Part shown: one piece after another, positions 1 to 8,704 of the stretch | Layout: the number at the start of each line of letters is the position of its first letter | Numbering within the stretch: position 1 is the first letter of the stretch | Assembly: GCA_047600765.1 (NCBI GenBank) | Contig: JASGKF010000001.1 | Coordinates: 930,001-994,000, forward strand | Length of the DNA stretch: 64,000 bases | DNA from: Viridibacterium sp047600765 | GTDB taxonomy: Bacteria > Pseudomonadota > Gammaproteobacteria > Burkholderiales > Rhodocyclaceae | Reading direction: 5' to 3' | Made by a program: the position numbers and the translations under genes | Notes under the pieces: generated by a model | What the model was told of the DNA's origin: nothing | The model's input: only the letters and a program-made list of their open reading frames with translations | Databases searched by the model: none

Positions 1-595
1 GTTGCCGAAGCCGTGTCGGCCCAGTTCATGGAAGTGCTGATCGCCCCGAGCTACACCCCCGATGCCCTGGCCCTGCTGGCTGCCAAGAAGAACGTGCGCG
101 TGCTCACCTGCGCCCTCGGCAAGATCTCGCAGACCGACTACAAGCGCGTTGCTGGCGGCCTGCTGGTGCAGACCTACGACGACGCCGTGCTCGCTCCCAC
201 CGACCTCAAGGTCGTCACCAAGCGCTCGCCGTCCGACAAGGAACTCGCTGACCTGCTGTTCGCCTGGCGCGTCGCCAAGTACGTCAAGTCCAATGCCATC
301 GTCTATTGCAAGGACGGCATGACTGTCGGCGTCGGCGCTGGCCAGATGAGCCGTGTCGAACTCGGCACGCATCGCCAAGATCAAGGCCGAGAACGCCGGT
401 CTGTCCATCCCGGGTTGCGTGGTGGCGTCTGACGCCTTCTTCCCGTTCCGCGATGGTCTGGACGTTCTCGCCCAGGCTGGCGCCACCGCCGTCATCCAGC
501 CCGGTGGCTCGATGCGCGATGCCGAAGTCATTGCCGCTGCCGACGAACAGAACATCGCCATGGTGTTCACCGGCTTCCGCCATTTCCGCCACTGA
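1..595 (+). CDS. purH: PurH, C-terminal part, interrupted by a +1 frameshift
   Basis: This is the end of the bifunctional AICAR formyltransferase/IMP cyclohydrolase, which does the last two steps of purine synthesis in the cytoplasm. The 5' part lies before the window. Visible PurH signatures are the GVGAGQMSR motif, then ASDAFFPFRDG, VIQPGGS and the terminal FTGFRHFRH, all in the AICAR transformylase domain. Frame 1 reads to about base 360 and the homologous continuation is in frame 2. One extra base sits at GTCGAAC (355-361); reading GTCGAC restores SRVDSARIA, the sequence expected for the family, and gives 197 residues from base 1 to the stop. The gene is normally needed for purine prototrophy, so I regard the shift as a sequence error rather than a true pseudogene. 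The next gene starts 7 bases after the stop. Confidence 0.95.
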
Positions 596-602
596 GACTC
601 CC

Positions 603-1253
603 ATGACGAAGTCCTTCCTGCCCTGCCTGCGGGGGCTCGCCCTCGCCCTGTTCATGCTGCAGACCCTCGCGCCTGCCGCGGCACAGGAATCTGCACCGCA
701 AGCCGAGACCGCCACGGTTCCTGCCCAGAAGCGTACCTGGGTGCCGAACACCAAACCCTTCTACCGCGAGTTCTACGACGACACCTTCGGCTCGACCTCC
801 AAGCTGTGGAAGGAAGGTGACTGGGGCCTGATGCTGCCGGCCTGGACCGTGCATATGCGCTACGCCTACACCAAGGAACAGCGCAACGACCAGAACAACA
901 ACCCGCATCCGGCCTTCGGCATCAACAAGGGCATGTACATGCCCAGCGGCAACTGGAGCAGCCTCTACGCCATGGAGTTCCAGGACAGCTGGGACAAGCC
1001 CTCGTGGATGGCCGGCTATAACTACAACTGGATCTGGCGCGAGGGCGACCTGCGCTGGGGCGTCGGCGCCGTGATGGGCCTGATGATGCGTAATGACTAC
1101 TTCAGTTACGCCCCCTTCCCCTTCATCCTGCCCAGCTTTCAGGTCGGCTACAAATGGGTGTCCGTTGAATCCGCCTTCGTGCCGGGCATCAAGAAGGGCA
1201 CGGGCAACGTTGCGCTGTTGTTGCTGCGCCTGCAGTCAGGAGCTCTGGAATGA
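603..1253 (+). CDS. pagP: PagP-like lipid A palmitoyltransferase
   Basis: This 216-residue outer-membrane enzyme of the PagP family should transfer palmitate from phospholipid to lipid A. A signal peptide (residues 1 to about 27, ending APAAA-Q) precedes an eight-strand barrel. The family active-site residues are present: His84 in TVHMRYAY and Asp128-Ser129 in LYAMEFQDSW, matching His33, Asp76 and Ser77 of the E. coli mature enzyme. The C-terminal part keeps the Y-P-P-LP and FVPG elements. The ATG at 603 follows the purH stop by 7 bases and the gene overlaps purD by 4 bases (ATGA), so it is cotranscribed with purine genes, an unusual place for pagP. The family call is strong; the acyl chain and lipid acceptor are inferred. 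Confidence 0.88.
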   Translation: MTKSFLPCLRGLALALFMLQTLAPAAAQESAPQAETATVPAQKRTWVPNTKPFYREFYDDTFGSTSKLWKEGDWGLMLPAWTVHMRYAYTKEQRNDQNNNPHPAFGINKGMYMPSGNWSSLYAMEFQDSWDKPSWMAGYNYNWIWREGDLRWGVGAVMGLMMRNDYFSYAPFPFILPSFQVGYKWVSVESAFVPGIKKGTGNVALLLLRLQSGALE

Positions 1254-2527
1254 AAGTCCTCGTCATCGGTTCAGGCGGTCGCGAACATGCACTGGCCTGG
1301 AAGCTGGCCCAATCGCCGCGCGTGCAGAACATCCACGTCGCGCCCGGCAACGCCGGCACGGCGCGCGAAGCCGCGCTGGAGAACGTGCCGATCACGGCCA
1401 TTCCCGAACTGATCGACTACGTGAAGCGTGAACAGATCGCGCTGACCGTCGTCGGCCCCGAAGCCCCCCTCGCTGCCGGTGTCGTCGATGCCTTCCGCGC
1501 TGCCGGCCTGCCCATCTTCGGCCCCACGCGTCTCGCGGCACAGCTCGAATCCTCCAAGGACTTCGCCAAGCAGTTCCTCATCCGCCATAACATCCCCACC
1601 GCCAAGTACCAGACCTTCAGCGACGCCGCTGCGGCCCACGCCTACGTGGATCGTGAAGGCGCACCCATCGTCATCAAGGCCGACGGGCTGGCAGCAGGCA
1701 AGGGCGTCGTCGTAGCGATGACGCTGGACGAAGCGCACGCAGCCATCGACATGATGCTGGTCGACAACACCCTGGGCGTGCAGTACAGCGCCGGCGCGCG
1801 CGTCGTTATCGAAGAGTTCATGGAAGGCGAGGAAGCCAGCTTCATCGTCATGGCCGACGGCAAGAACGCTCTCGCCATGGCCACCAGCCAGGACCACAAG
1901 CGCCTCGGCGATGGTGACGTCGGCCCCAACACCGGCGGCATGGGCGCCTACTCACCCGCACCGGTCGTCACGCCGCAGATCCATGCCCGCGTCATGCGCG
2001 AAGTCATCATGCCGACGCTTGCCGGCATGGCTGCTGAAGGCCTGCCCTACACCGGTTTCCTCTACGCCGGCCTGATGATCGACGAGAGCGGCGCACCGCG
2101 CGTCGTCGAGTTCAATTGCCGCATGGGCGATCCCGAAACGCAACCGATCATGATGCGTCTCAAGACCGACCTCGTCAACCTCGTCGAAGCCGCCATCGAA
2201 GGCCGCCTCGACAGCGTCGAAGCTGACTGGGATCACCGCGTCGCACTGGGCGTCGTGCTGGCTGCGCACGGCTACCCCGAAAATCCGCGCAAGGGCGATG
2301 TCATCGGAGGCCTCGACGTCAAACACGAAGACGCCCATGTGTTCCACGCCGGCACCATCGACCAGAACGGCCAGGTGCTGACGGCAGGTGGTCGCGTGCT
2401 GTGCGTCACCGCCCTCGGCGGCTCGGTACGCGAAGCCCAGTCGCGCGCCTACGAAGCTGTCGCCGCGATCAACTTCGATGGCATGCAGTACCGCAAGGAC
2501 ATTGGTTACCGCGCCGTCCGCCGCTGA
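1250..2527 (+). CDS. purD: Phosphoribosylamine-glycine ligase
   Basis: PurD (GAR synthetase, 425 residues, normal length) joins glycine to phosphoribosylamine with ATP in the second step of purine synthesis. The N-terminal fold starts with VLVIGSGGREHAL, followed by PGNAGT. The ATP-grasp part has KADGLAAGKGVVVA, GPNTGGMGAYSP and the metal-binding EFNCRMGDPETQ. The ATG overlaps the pagP stop, so purH, pagP and purD read as one operon. A GC-rich hairpin follows the stop. Confidence 0.98.
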   Translation: MKVLVIGSGGREHALAWKLAQSPRVQNIHVAPGNAGTAREAALENVPITAIPELIDYVKREQIALTVVGPEAPLAAGVVDAFRAAGLPIFGPTRLAAQLESSKDFAKQFLIRHNIPTAKYQTFSDAAAAHAYVDREGAPIVIKADGLAAGKGVVVAMTLDEAHAAIDMMLVDNTLGVQYSAGARVVIEEFMEGEEASFIVMADGKNALAMATSQDHKRLGDGDVGPNTGGMGAYSPAPVVTPQIHARVMREVIMPTLAGMAAEGLPYTGFLYAGLMIDESGAPRVVEFNCRMGDPETQPIMMRLKTDLVNLVEAAIEGRLDSVEADWDHRVALGVVLAAHGYPENPRKGDVIGGLDVKHEDAHVFHAGTIDQNGQVLTAGGRVLCVTALGGSVREAQSRAYEAVAAINFDGMQYRKDIGYRAVRR

Positions 2528-2550
2528 TAAAACATAGCAATCCAGCACTT

Positions 2551-2574
2551 CCGGGCGGGCACTTGTCCGCCCGG
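2551..2574 (+). terminator. Hairpin downstream of purD
   Basis: An 8-bp perfect GC stem (CCGGGCGG/CCGCCCGG, loop of 8) lies 24 bases after the purD stop. No clear T-run follows, so it may be a weak terminator or an mRNA 3'-end stabiliser before hemF. Confidence 0.4.
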
Positions 2575-2599
2575 CCCGTTTCCGATCACACTCCGCTCC

Positions 2600-3604
2600 A
2601 TGACTGCCAAAGCCGTCCGCGCCTATCTCGAAGACCTGCAGAGCCGCATCGTCGCGTCGCTCGAAGCCTTCGACGGCAAGCACTTCCACAGTGACCGCTG
2701 GGACCGCCCGGATGGCGGTGGCGGCCTCACACGCGTCATCGAAGGCGGCAACTTCTTCGAGCGTGGCGGCGTCAATTTCTCGCACGTCTTCGGCAAGCAG
2801 CTGCCGCCCTCGGCGACGGCCAACCGCCCCGACCTGGCCGGTGCCGGCTTCGAAGCCATGGGCGTCTCCTTGGTCCTGCATCCGCGCAATCCGTACTGCC
2901 CCACGGTGCATATGAACGTGCGCTACTTCCGCGCCGACGTTGCGCAGCAAGACGACGAAGAGGAAGGCAAGGCGCAGCGCTTCGCTGCATCGCCCCTGCG
3001 CCGTGGTGGCAAGCCCCACGTGGTGCCTGCCACCCCCAAGCGCAAGGCTGGCGAAACCGAGCCGACCTGGTGGTTCGGTGGCGGCATGGACCTCACGCCC
3101 TATTACCCGTTCGAAGCGGACGTGCGCCACTTCCACCAGACCTGCCAGCGCGCCGTCAGCCCCTTCGGTGCCGACCTGCATCCGCGCTTCAAGAAGTGGT
3201 GTGACGAGTATTTCTATCTGAAGCATCGCAACGAAGCGCGCGGCATCGGCGGCCTGTTCTTCGACGACTACAACGCCAACGGCTTCGATCACAGCCTCGG
3301 CCTCACGGCCAGCGTCGGCGACGCCTTCCTCGACGCCTACCTGCCCATCATCGAGCGCCGCCGCGACACCCCCTGGGGCGAACGCGAACGCGACTTCCAG
3401 TGCTACCGCCGTGGTCGCTACGTCGAATTCAACCTCGTCTTCGACCGCGGCACCCACTTCGGCCTGCAGTCAGGCGGGCGCACCGAATCCATCCTCATGT
3501 CCATGCCACCCGAAGTGCGCTGGAAGTACGACTGGCAACCCGAGCCGGGCAGTGCTGAAGAACGCCTCTACACGGACTTCCTGCCGCCGCGCGACTGGGT
3601 CTGA
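2600..3604 (+). CDS. hemF: Oxygen-dependent coproporphyrinogen III oxidase
   Basis: HemF (334 residues) oxidatively decarboxylates coproporphyrinogen III to protoporphyrinogen IX in haem synthesis and needs O2. Family motifs are clear: GGGGLTRVIEGG near residue 40, WWFGGGMDLTPYYP near 155, RGIGGLFFDDYN near 215, and the C-terminal YVEFNLVFDRGTHFGLQSGG and ESILMSMPP. Length and start (first ATG) fit the family. It follows purD by 72 bases with a hairpin between them; hemF next to purD is common in betaproteobacteria. Its presence argues for aerobic growth. Confidence 0.98.
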   Translation: MTAKAVRAYLEDLQSRIVASLEAFDGKHFHSDRWDRPDGGGGLTRVIEGGNFFERGGVNFSHVFGKQLPPSATANRPDLAGAGFEAMGVSLVLHPRNPYCPTVHMNVRYFRADVAQQDDEEEGKAQRFAASPLRRGGKPHVVPATPKRKAGETEPTWWFGGGMDLTPYYPFEADVRHFHQTCQRAVSPFGADLHPRFKKWCDEYFYLKHRNEARGIGGLFFDDYNANGFDHSLGLTASVGDAFLDAYLPIIERRRDTPWGERERDFQCYRRGRYVEFNLVFDRGTHFGLQSGGRTESILMSMPPEVRWKYDWQPEPGSAEERLYTDFLPPRDWV

Positions 3605-3709
3605 CCCCTCGGGCACCACTCCCCCCCAGTAATTCCTTCGCCGCACAGACCGTTTCGACTACCCTCAACGGTCAAGGGCGGCCTCTCGCCTTTTCCTGAA
3701 AGCCTCACC

Positions 3710-4285
3710 ATGCACCCCATCCACGACGCCGACGCGCTCCTGCTGCTGGCTCTCGCGCTTGCCAGCAAACGCAAACCCGCAGCCGTCGACGAGATCGCCA
3801 TCGCGCTGGGCACACTGCAACCGCGCCTGCCTGCTGAAGCCAAACTGCTCGACGCCTTTGCGCGGCTCAGCAACCATGGCCTGGTCATTGGTGCTGACAA
3901 CGCCTTCGCTCTCAGCGAGACCGCACAAGCACTCATGAAAGGCGTCAAGGCCAAGGGCGAGATCGCCGAGCGCCTGCAATCGCTCAAAGACCGCCTCGCT
4001 GGCAACCAGCTCACCGCCACGCATCCCGTCAGCAAACCGGATGCCGCTGCACTCAGCGCCGCCATCGCCGCATGGCGCGCCACCCTGCCACCGCCCACCA
4101 AGGCCGAGAAAGTCGCCGAGCAACGCGAAGCGCGCTTCAACGAAACCAATGCCAAGCGGGTTGCCGAAGGCAAGCCGCCACTGCCCAAGCGCGTGCCGGG
4201 CCCCAAGCGTCCCTTCGCCGCGCGTGGCGCAACTCGTAACGCCGCTGGCAAACCCTCGCGCGGCCCACGCAAGCAAGACGCATGA
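3710..4285 (+). CDS. Unknown protein, helical N-terminus with basic tail
   Basis: I do not recognise this 191-residue protein. The first ~80 residues are helical and look like a small winged-helix arrangement (LLLLALALASKRKPAAVDEIAIAL, then a helix ending in the short strand pair LVIGADNAFALSE). The last ~60 residues are rich in Lys, Arg, Pro and Ala and should be disordered and nucleic-acid binding. There is no signal peptide. The stop overlaps the start of the DbpA-type helicase by 4 bases (ATGA), so the two are translationally coupled; a role near RNA or ribosome assembly is inferred from that coupling only. Confidence 0.75.
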   Translation: MHPIHDADALLLLALALASKRKPAAVDEIAIALGTLQPRLPAEAKLLDAFARLSNHGLVIGADNAFALSETAQALMKGVKAKGEIAERLQSLKDRLAGNQLTATHPVSKPDAAALSAAIAAWRATLPPPTKAEKVAEQREARFNETNAKRVAEGKPPLPKRVPGPKRPFAARGATRNAAGKPSRGPRKQDA

Positions 4286-5661
4286 GCGCACCACGCAGCT
4301 TCAACGAACTGCCCCTGTCGCCAGCCATGCTGGCCACGCTGCAGCAGCTCGACTACCACGAGATGACGCCCATCCAGGCCGCCAGCCTGCCGCTGGCGCT
4401 GGCCGGACGCGACCTCATCGCGCGCGCCAAGACCGGTAGCGGCAAGACCGCCGCCTTCGCCCTGCCCCTGCTCACCCTGCTCAACCCGCGCTGGTTCGCC
4501 GTGCAGGGCCTCGTGCTGTGCCCCACGCGCGAGCTTGCCGAACAGGTGACCAAGGAAATCCGCCGCCTCGCGCGCGGCCACGACAACATCAAAGTCGTCA
4601 CGCTCTGCGGTGGCGTGCCCGCCGGCCCGCAGCGCGCCAGCCTCGAACACGGCGCCCACGTCGTCGTCGGCACGCCCGGCCGCATCATGGACCACCTCGA
4701 ACGCGGCAGCCTCAAGCTCGACGGCCTCAACATGCTCGTCCTCGACGAAGCCGACCGCATGCTCGACATGGGCTTCTTCGACGACATCGACTACGTCGCC
4801 AGCCACTGCCCCACGCGCCGCCAGACCCTGCTATTCAGCGCCACCTACCCGGATGGCATTGCACGAATCGCCCGCGAATTCCAGCGCGAACCGCAGATGG
4901 TCACCATCGAAGAGACGCACAGCAGCGCCACCATCCGCCAGCGCTTCTACGAGGTGAAGCACGAGGAACGCCTGCAATCCGTCGCCCCACTGCTGCGCCA
5001 CTACCGCCCGACCAGCGCGCTGGCCTTCTGCAACACGCGCCAACAGTGCCGCGACCTGCTCGACGTGCTGCAGGCACAAGGCATCGCCGCATTGGCTCTG
5101 CACGGCGAGATGGAGCAGGTTGACCGCGACCAGGTACTGGTCCAGTTCGCCAACCGCAGCTGCACCGTGCTCGTCGCCACCGACGTGGCCGCACGCGGGC
5201 TCGACATCAAGGACCTCGACATGGTCATCAACGTCGACACCACGCCCGACCCCGAGGTGCACGTGCACCGCGTCGGTCGCACTGGCCGCGCCGGGCAGGA
5301 CGGCTGGGCGCTGAGCCTCATGAGCCCCGGCGACAAGCGCCGCATCGGCGCCATCGCTGCCGCCTGCAACATCGAACCCGAATGGCATGCGCTGGGCGAT
5401 CTCGCACACGACGACGCCCCCCTGCTGCCGCCCATGGCCACGCTGCAGATACTCGGGGGACGCCGTGACAAGATCCGTCCCGGCGACGTGCTCGGCGCGC
5501 TCACCGGTGATGCTGGCTTCACGCGCGAGCAGATCGGCAAGATCCAGATCACCGACCAGAGCAGCTACGTTGCTGTCGAGCGTGGCATTGCGGATGAAGT
5601 CGTGCGCCGGCTCTCGGGCGGAAAACTCAAGGGCAAGCCGGTCAAACTGCGCAGGCTGTAA
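4282..5661 (+). CDS. dbpA: DbpA-type DEAD-box RNA helicase
   Basis: This ATP-dependent RNA helicase (459 residues) probably acts on 23S rRNA in 50S assembly, as E. coli DbpA does. Motifs in order: Q motif around residues 7-36, Walker A AKTGSGKT (49-56), PTRELA (81-86), GTPGR (130-134), DEAD (155-158), SAT (186-188), then VATDVAARGLD and HRVGRTGRAG in the second RecA domain. The last ~75 residues (KIRPGDVLGALTGDAG, IGKIQI, YVAVER) form the DbpA-type RNA-binding domain that binds 23S hairpin 92. It is coupled to the preceding gene by a 4-base overlap. Confidence 0.95.
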   Translation: MSAPRSFNELPLSPAMLATLQQLDYHEMTPIQAASLPLALAGRDLIARAKTGSGKTAAFALPLLTLLNPRWFAVQGLVLCPTRELAEQVTKEIRRLARGHDNIKVVTLCGGVPAGPQRASLEHGAHVVVGTPGRIMDHLERGSLKLDGLNMLVLDEADRMLDMGFFDDIDYVASHCPTRRQTLLFSATYPDGIARIAREFQREPQMVTIEETHSSATIRQRFYEVKHEERLQSVAPLLRHYRPTSALAFCNTRQQCRDLLDVLQAQGIAALALHGEMEQVDRDQVLVQFANRSCTVLVATDVAARGLDIKDLDMVINVDTTPDPEVHVHRVGRTGRAGQDGWALSLMSPGDKRRIGAIAAACNIEPEWHALGDLAHDDAPLLPPMATLQILGGRRDKIRPGDVLGALTGDAGFTREQIGKIQITDQSSYVAVERGIADEVVRRLSGGKLKGKPVKLRRL

Positions 5662-5687
5662 CCCCAAAACTGTCATCCCCCGCGAAT

Positions 5688-5810
5688 CGTCATTCCCGCG
5701 AACGCGGGAATCCAGAGGGCCTTTGCGTTAGCAAAGGCATTCACTGCAACGCCCCGCAAAAGCTCTCGCCTACGGCGAGCCTGTGGATTCCCGCGTTCGC
5801 GGGAATGACG
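5688..5810. repeat. Paired palindromic REP-like element
   Basis: Two 27-bp copies in opposite orientation (5688-5714 and 5784-5810) share the core ATTCCCGCGNNCGCGGGAAT, and each copy is itself a near-perfect palindrome. Between them are two small hairpins (CCTTTGC/GCAAAGG and CTCGCC/GGCGAG). This is the layout of a paired REP (BIME-like) element in the gap between dbpA and the hydrolase gene. No other long content is seen in this 225-base gap. Confidence 0.85.
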
Positions 5811-5886
5811 GCGGTGTGCGTCTGGCAACACATCTTTTGCGTACACTGGCTCAGTCCGAGGTTTAACCCGATAACGAGCCCACCCC

Positions 5887-6699
5887 ATGCTACGCACCAC
5901 CCTCTGGATCCTCCTCGCCGTCTTCGCCTGCTACGCCGCGCTGGTGGGCAGCATCATCTGGCGGCAAGAGAAGCTGCTCTTCTACCCCACGCCCCTGCCC
6001 GCCGATTTCCAGTTCAACAAACCCGGCGTCGTCGAACGCAAGGTCGAAGTACCCGGCGCCACGCTGTCCGCGCTGCATTTCCGCCAGCCTGAATCGAAGG
6101 GGCTGATCTTCTTCCTGCACGGCAACGCCGGCAATCTGGACATCTGGCTGCCCAGCACCGAGTTCTACCGCCGCGCGGGCTACGACCTGTTCATGCTCGA
6201 CTACCGCGGCTTCGGCAAGAGCAGCGGCAAGATCGAGAGCGAAGCGCAGCTGCATGCCGACGTGCAGGCCGCCTGGCGCAGCGTCGCTGGCGAGTACAAG
6301 GGCAAGCCCGTCGTCATCTACGGTCGCTCGCTGGGCACGGGGCTGGCCACAAAACTTGCCAGCGAATTGCCGGCTGGCGACGCAGCCCTGCTGGTGCTGG
6401 TGTCGCCCTACAGCAGCTTCGCGCAGCTGGGCCGCGACCACTTTGCGTGGATTCCGTCGTTCCTCTCGCGCTACCCCATGCGCACCGACCTCTGGCTGCC
6501 GCAGGTGAAGTCACCGGTCTTCATGGTGCATGGCGATCGCGACGTCCTCATCGCGCCCTCGCATGCCGAAGCCCTGCAGCGCCTGCGCCCCGACGCCGAG
6601 CTCCTGCACCTGCCCGAGGCCGGCCACAACGACGTGCACGAGTTCCAGGCCTACACCGACGCGCTTGCCGCCCGGCTGGGCCGCCTCACGGCCCCATAA
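5887..6699 (+). CDS. Membrane-anchored alpha/beta hydrolase (BEM46/YfhR type)
   Basis: This is a 270-residue hydrolase of the BEM46/YfhR group. An N-terminal hydrophobic segment (residues 4-25) anchors it in the inner membrane, with the catalytic domain probably in the periplasm. Catalytic elements: oxyanion HGN (78-80), nucleophile Ser148 in GRSLG, Asp in HGDRD (215-219) and His247 in EAGHND. The substrate is unknown; esterase or thioesterase activity is likely by family. It stands alone after the REP pair and is followed by a small-peptide gene. Confidence 0.85.
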   Translation: MLRTTLWILLAVFACYAALVGSIIWRQEKLLFYPTPLPADFQFNKPGVVERKVEVPGATLSALHFRQPESKGLIFFLHGNAGNLDIWLPSTEFYRRAGYDLFMLDYRGFGKSSGKIESEAQLHADVQAAWRSVAGEYKGKPVVIYGRSLGTGLATKLASELPAGDAALLVLVSPYSSFAQLGRDHFAWIPSFLSRYPMRTDLWLPQVKSPVFMVHGDRDVLIAPSHAEALQRLRPDAELLHLPEAGHNDVHEFQAYTDALAARLGRLTAP

Positions 6700-6769
6700 A
6701 GCGCCTGCATTCCGCAATACAAAACTTTGAGTGGAAATTTGCTGCGACGCACCAATAATTAGAGCATGT

Positions 6770-6790
6770 GCCGGACGCGTTCTGTCCGGC
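6770..6790 (+). other. Hairpin in the leader of the 38-residue gene
   Basis: A perfect 7-bp stem (GCCGGAC/GTCCGGC, loop GCGTTCT) ends 8 bases before the AAGGAG ribosome-binding site of the small gene. It could tune translation or be the end of the upstream transcript; no T-run follows. Confidence 0.45.
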
Positions 6791-6811
6791 CGGTTCTCAA
6801 GGAGTTGCAGC

Positions 6812-6928
6812 ATGAAACACGATCCCAGCACTTACGCCACCGTCACCCGTGCCGTCGTCGGCGTCGCCGCCGCAGTCGCCCTGGCCTTCTCGCCTGCCGT
6901 CCTGCAGGTGGTCAGCTTCACGCACTGA
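6812..6928 (+). CDS. Small membrane peptide, 38 residues
   Basis: A short reading frame with a good ribosome-binding site (AAGGAG at 6799-6804, 7 bases before ATG). The peptide starts MKHDPSTYATVTRA and then has one hydrophobic stretch of about 20 residues (VVGVAAAVALAFSPAVLQVV), ending SFTH. It looks like a single-pass membrane peptide with a short exposed tail. It converges with the channel gene downstream, and its 3' end is only 23 bases from that gene's stop. The strong RBS and clean hydrophobic pattern support a real gene; I know no family for it. Confidence 0.6.
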   Translation: MKHDPSTYATVTRAVVGVAAAVALAFSPAVLQVVSFTH

Positions 6929-6951
6929 ACGGCCGCTCGCGAAGCCTCCGG

Positions 6952-8673
6952 TCAAACCTCGGCCGGGCGCTTCGCCTGCTGTGCTTCCCTGCGTTGCGCC
7001 AGCCAGCGGAACAGCCAGCTGCGCGGCGGTTCTACCCCGGTACGCACGAAGCCCAGCGGGCTCGGGTCGAGCAGGAAGCGGCGCTGCCGCGTCTCCACCC
7101 CGATCGCCCCCGCAAACAACACCCTGTCTCCCGCCTGCAGCACCGTGTTGGCGTCAGGCAGCAAATCCAGCTGATCGTTACGCTCCAGCAGCAAGGGCAC
7201 CGCCCGCAGGCGGTTTGACGGGTCCATCGGGTCGATCATCAGTTCGTCCAGCCTCAGCGGTGCTTCGCCGGGGTGCTCGAGGATTTCGCGCAGCCCCGGA
7301 TGAACCGGGTCGCACTCGAACACCCACACATTCGGCACACGTTCATCCAGCTCGGTCAGCAGGCGCACGATCAGCCGCTCCGCCATCACCTTGCCCTGCT
7401 CGCGCACCTGCATCAGGAAGCGGTTGAGCAACGGCGAGATCAGCAGCTGCAGGCACTCGCGCACCATCACCTCCGACTTCACGAAGATCAGGTCGGCGCG
7501 TGACGCCTCGATCAGGCTGCGGTCCGCCACGTGGTTCTGACGGATCAGCACACACAGATCGGGCCGCGCACGCCGCGCGCGCGACACCAGCGCCAGGTTG
7601 ATCGCATCACGGTCCGTGCAGGCCACCACGCCCACCGCATGCTCGATGCCCGCCTCGCGCAGGCTCTTCTCCGAGTTGTCGCTGTGCTGCAGATGCGGCT
7701 CGTCGGCCAGCCGCATGTTCGAATCAATGGCCGTCCAGCTCGACCCCGCGCACTCCAGCGCCTGCCCCACCGCGTGGCCGAAGCGGCCGTAACCGAAGAT
7801 CAACCAGTGCCCCTGCGGCACCGACACACACTTCGGGCAGCCCGAACCCGGCGCGCTGGTCAGCCACTCTTCCGCCCACAGCACTGACGGGGCGGCGAGG
7901 CTCAACCCGAGGTTCGTCGCAAAGGTCGCGAAGGGATCGACCACGCGGATGTGCGGAAAGCTGTCGAGGTTGGAATGCGCCAGGCGATCATGCACGCGCG
8001 CAATCACCTCACGATCCGGCTGCAGCACTGAAGCGCCAATCGCAATCGCCTGCGCCATCTCGTCATTGCCCACCAGCACGATCAGCGCACGACAGTCCTT
8101 GTGCGTCACACCCGCATCACGCAGCACCTCCGGCCAGCGCGCATCGGCCGTCAGCGCCAGCGGCGGGTTCTGGTAGTCCTCCACGTCGATGCCCACCACA
8201 CGCTCGGCACGCAGCTCGATCACCACCGTGCGGAAGCCCAGGCCATCCAGCGCATGCGCCAGCGCCACACCACTCTGCCCGTAGCCCGCAATCACATAGA
8301 ACGGCTCGTCGAGACTGCGCACCGCAGCGGTAAAACGCGAACGCGCCATTGCCGCGCGAAAGCCCGCGTCCTGCGCCAGCGCAAAGATGCTGCCCAGCGC
8401 ATAAGCCCAACACGTCACCGACAGGTAGATCGTGAAGGTCACCCAGGCGCGCTGCGCATCGGTGAAGGCAAACGGCAGCTCGCCGAAGCCGATGGTCGTC
8501 GCCGTGTAACTGACGATGTAGAAAGCGTGGAAGAAGCCCAGGTCAGCCGGTTTGCCGCCGATATCCACACCCGGCATCAGCGTCAGGCCCAGCACCGAAA
8601 TGGCATACGCCGAGATCAGCGCAATCAGCGGCGTGCGCAGCCGCCGCAGTGCCAGCAGAAGAATGTCGCCCAT
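6952..8673 (-). CDS. K+ channel protein with two TrkA-N/RCK-type domains
   Basis: This 573-residue protein has an N-terminal two-helix pore unit: a first helix at residues 13-33, a filter sequence TTIGFGE (59-65) and a second helix at 76-100. Two Rossmann NAD-binding (TrkA-N) domains follow, with glycine motifs GYGQSG (130-135) and FGYGRFGHAVG (293-303). Regulator domains of this kind gate K+ channels by nucleotide or ion binding. The filter TIGFGE is the variant found in many bacterial Kch-like proteins instead of TVGYG. The downstream gene on the same strand encodes nothing close; the upstream gene (8705-9088) is a small membrane protein that probably belongs to the same transcript. The ion substrate is inferred from the filter. 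Confidence 0.88.
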   Translation of the reverse strand: MGDILLLALRRLRTPLIALISAYAISVLGLTLMPGVDIGGKPADLGFFHAFYIVSYTATTIGFGELPFAFTDAQRAWVTFTIYLSVTCWAYALGSIFALAQDAGFRAAMARSRFTAAVRSLDEPFYVIAGYGQSGVALAHALDGLGFRTVVIELRAERVVGIDVEDYQNPPLALTADARWPEVLRDAGVTHKDCRALIVLVGNDEMAQAIAIGASVLQPDREVIARVHDRLAHSNLDSFPHIRVVDPFATFATNLGLSLAAPSVLWAEEWLTSAPGSGCPKCVSVPQGHWLIFGYGRFGHAVGQALECAGSSWTAIDSNMRLADEPHLQHSDNSEKSLREAGIEHAVGVVACTDRDAINLALVSRARRARPDLCVLIRQNHVADRSLIEASRADLIFVKSEVMVRECLQLLISPLLNRFLMQVREQGKVMAERLIVRLLTELDERVPNVWVFECDPVHPGLREILEHPGEAPLRLDELMIDPMDPSNRLRAVPLLLERNDQLDLLPDANTVLQAGDRVLFAGAIGVETRQRRFLLDPSPLGFVRTGVEPPRSWLFRWLAQRREAQQAKRPAEV

Positions 8674-8704
8674 GAGCGCGCCGCCGGATGCGAAAAGCGT
8701 TTGC

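Noticed and set aside
1952..3457. 501-residue open frame on the minus strand across purD and hemF
   Set aside because: It is a shadow of high-GC codon use opposite two well-supported genes; the product is Ala/Val/Asp/Gly-rich without family features.
3568..4806. 412-residue minus-strand frame over the dbpA region
   Set aside because: Antisense to dbpA and its coupled neighbour, low-complexity composition, no RBS.
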